Assembly: GCA_030789695.1 (NCBI GenBank)
Contig: CM061139.1
Coordinates: 3,859,878-3,923,877 of the forward strand
Direction of reading: 5' to 3'
Length of the DNA: 64,000 nt
Origin: Scilla litardierei
Lineage: Eukaryota > Streptophyta > Magnoliopsida > Asparagales > Asparagaceae
Shown: positions 63,587-64,000 of the stretch, piece after piece
How the letters are laid out: each line of letters starts with the position of its first letter
Numbering within the stretch: position 1 is the first letter of the stretch
The notes under the pieces: model-generated
What the model was told of the DNA's origin: nothing
The model's input: only the letters and a program-made list of their open reading frames with translations
Database searches by the model: none
Program-made: the position numbers and the translations under genes

Positions 63587-63770
63587 CACGGACGCCGACC
63601 GGTCCTAAGCCTAGGAGCTATGCCCTCGCCGACTGACTCCTGCGCTCATAAGTCTGAGGGCAGTTCCCCCAGCAGGCACGGACGCCGACCGGACCTAAGC
63701 CGAGGAGTTTTGCCCTCGCCGACCGACTCCAGCGCCCATAAGTTTGGGGGCAATTCCCCCAGCCGACGCA
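63587..63770. repeat. 90-bp tandem array of element C, second part
   Basis: Two more units have starts at 63622 and 63712, exactly 90 bases apart. They resume the array interrupted by E2. Sequence from 63771 to the end is unrepeated element C interior without a clear gene. Confidence 0.9.
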
Positions 63771-64000
63771 AACGTCATCCAATCCTAGGCCAAGAACGAG
63801 GCAGCAACGCAAAATACCCGAGAAGTCCGAGTAAGTCAATTTCGTTTATAATAGTTAACCAGGGTACAAAAACGTGTCTTATTTACAGGGAATCAAGGCG
63901 AAGGAAACACTCTACAAATAATCCACTCACGACGAATGACAGAGTTCTTCACCTACAGAAGCTAGATCGACACCGACAGAGCAAAATTGGTTGACAAAAG

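Larger units (their letters stand above)
53846..64000 (+). mobile_element. Tat-type gypsy element C, gag-only, continuing past the window
   Basis: The 5' LTR 53846-54761 is followed by the primer site TGGCGCCGTCTGTGGGA (54764-54780), gag (54820-56453), a short spacer, and a 90-bp tandem array (56690-57198, continuing 63587-63770). Element E2 is inserted in the array. No pol follows gag. The LTR belongs to the same family as element A, so C is probably its non-autonomous partner. The 3' LTR lies outside the window. Confidence 0.8.

Overview
The window looks like nuclear DNA of a flowering plant. It is dominated by nested LTR retrotransposons of plant type: Ty3/gypsy chromovirus, Ty3/gypsy Tat with an antisense ORF, Ty1/copia, and gag-only elements with terminal repeats. 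It also carries hAT-type non-autonomous DNA transposons, a tRNA-derived SINE, a nuclear tRNA-Leu, and two ordinary plant genes. The GC-rich single-exon reductase gene would suit a monocot or another lineage with GC-rich genes, but the species cannot be told from sequence alone.

Layout. 1-2069 is the 3' part of a gypsy LTR. 2070-5594 is a 5'-truncated gag-only element (E1) with its 3' LTR. 5658-8703 is a probable solo chromovirus LTR. 9633-9716 is tRNA-Leu(CAA). 10110-24954 is the main host gene: five phase-0 exons encoding a 465-residue protein with two DCD (development and cell death) domains and a Pro/Tyr/Gln-rich tail. Its third intron is 11.65 kb and holds local tandem duplications, a 71-bp-arm perfect palindrome, a copia solo LTR, and a decayed gypsy element whose LTR carries an 847-bp hAT-like insertion. 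Downstream are a SINE partly copied by a 131-bp tandem duplication, and a complete gag-only Tat element (D, 26171-31163, TSD AAACC) with a 744-bp hAT-like MITE inside it.

33138-52038 is a nested block. A Tat element (A, minus strand: 3' LTR, antisense spliced ORF, broken pol) is interrupted by a chromovirus (B, minus strand). The LTR of B contains a complete but defective copia element (38996-46677, TSD CAAGT) and a second hAT-like MITE (47296-48047). The block is flanked by a nearly identical 138-bp direct repeat. Next comes an intact short-chain dehydrogenase/reductase gene on the minus strand (52683-53450), preceded by an uninterrupted (AG)45 tract and a TATA box. From 53846 to the window end lies Tat element C (LTR of the same family as A, gag with one frameshift, 90-bp tandem repeats). 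Its repeat array was split by a very young gag-only element E2 (57199-63581, TSD GCAGG, intact gag, nearly identical LTRs).

How the parts relate. Elements C, D and E2 carry gag but no visible pol. They would need reverse transcriptase and integrase from other elements. A, which shares its LTR family with C, represents a pol-bearing relative. The clearest host-biology signals are the internal domain duplication of the DCD gene and the apparent GA-AG introns conserved in both of its halves.
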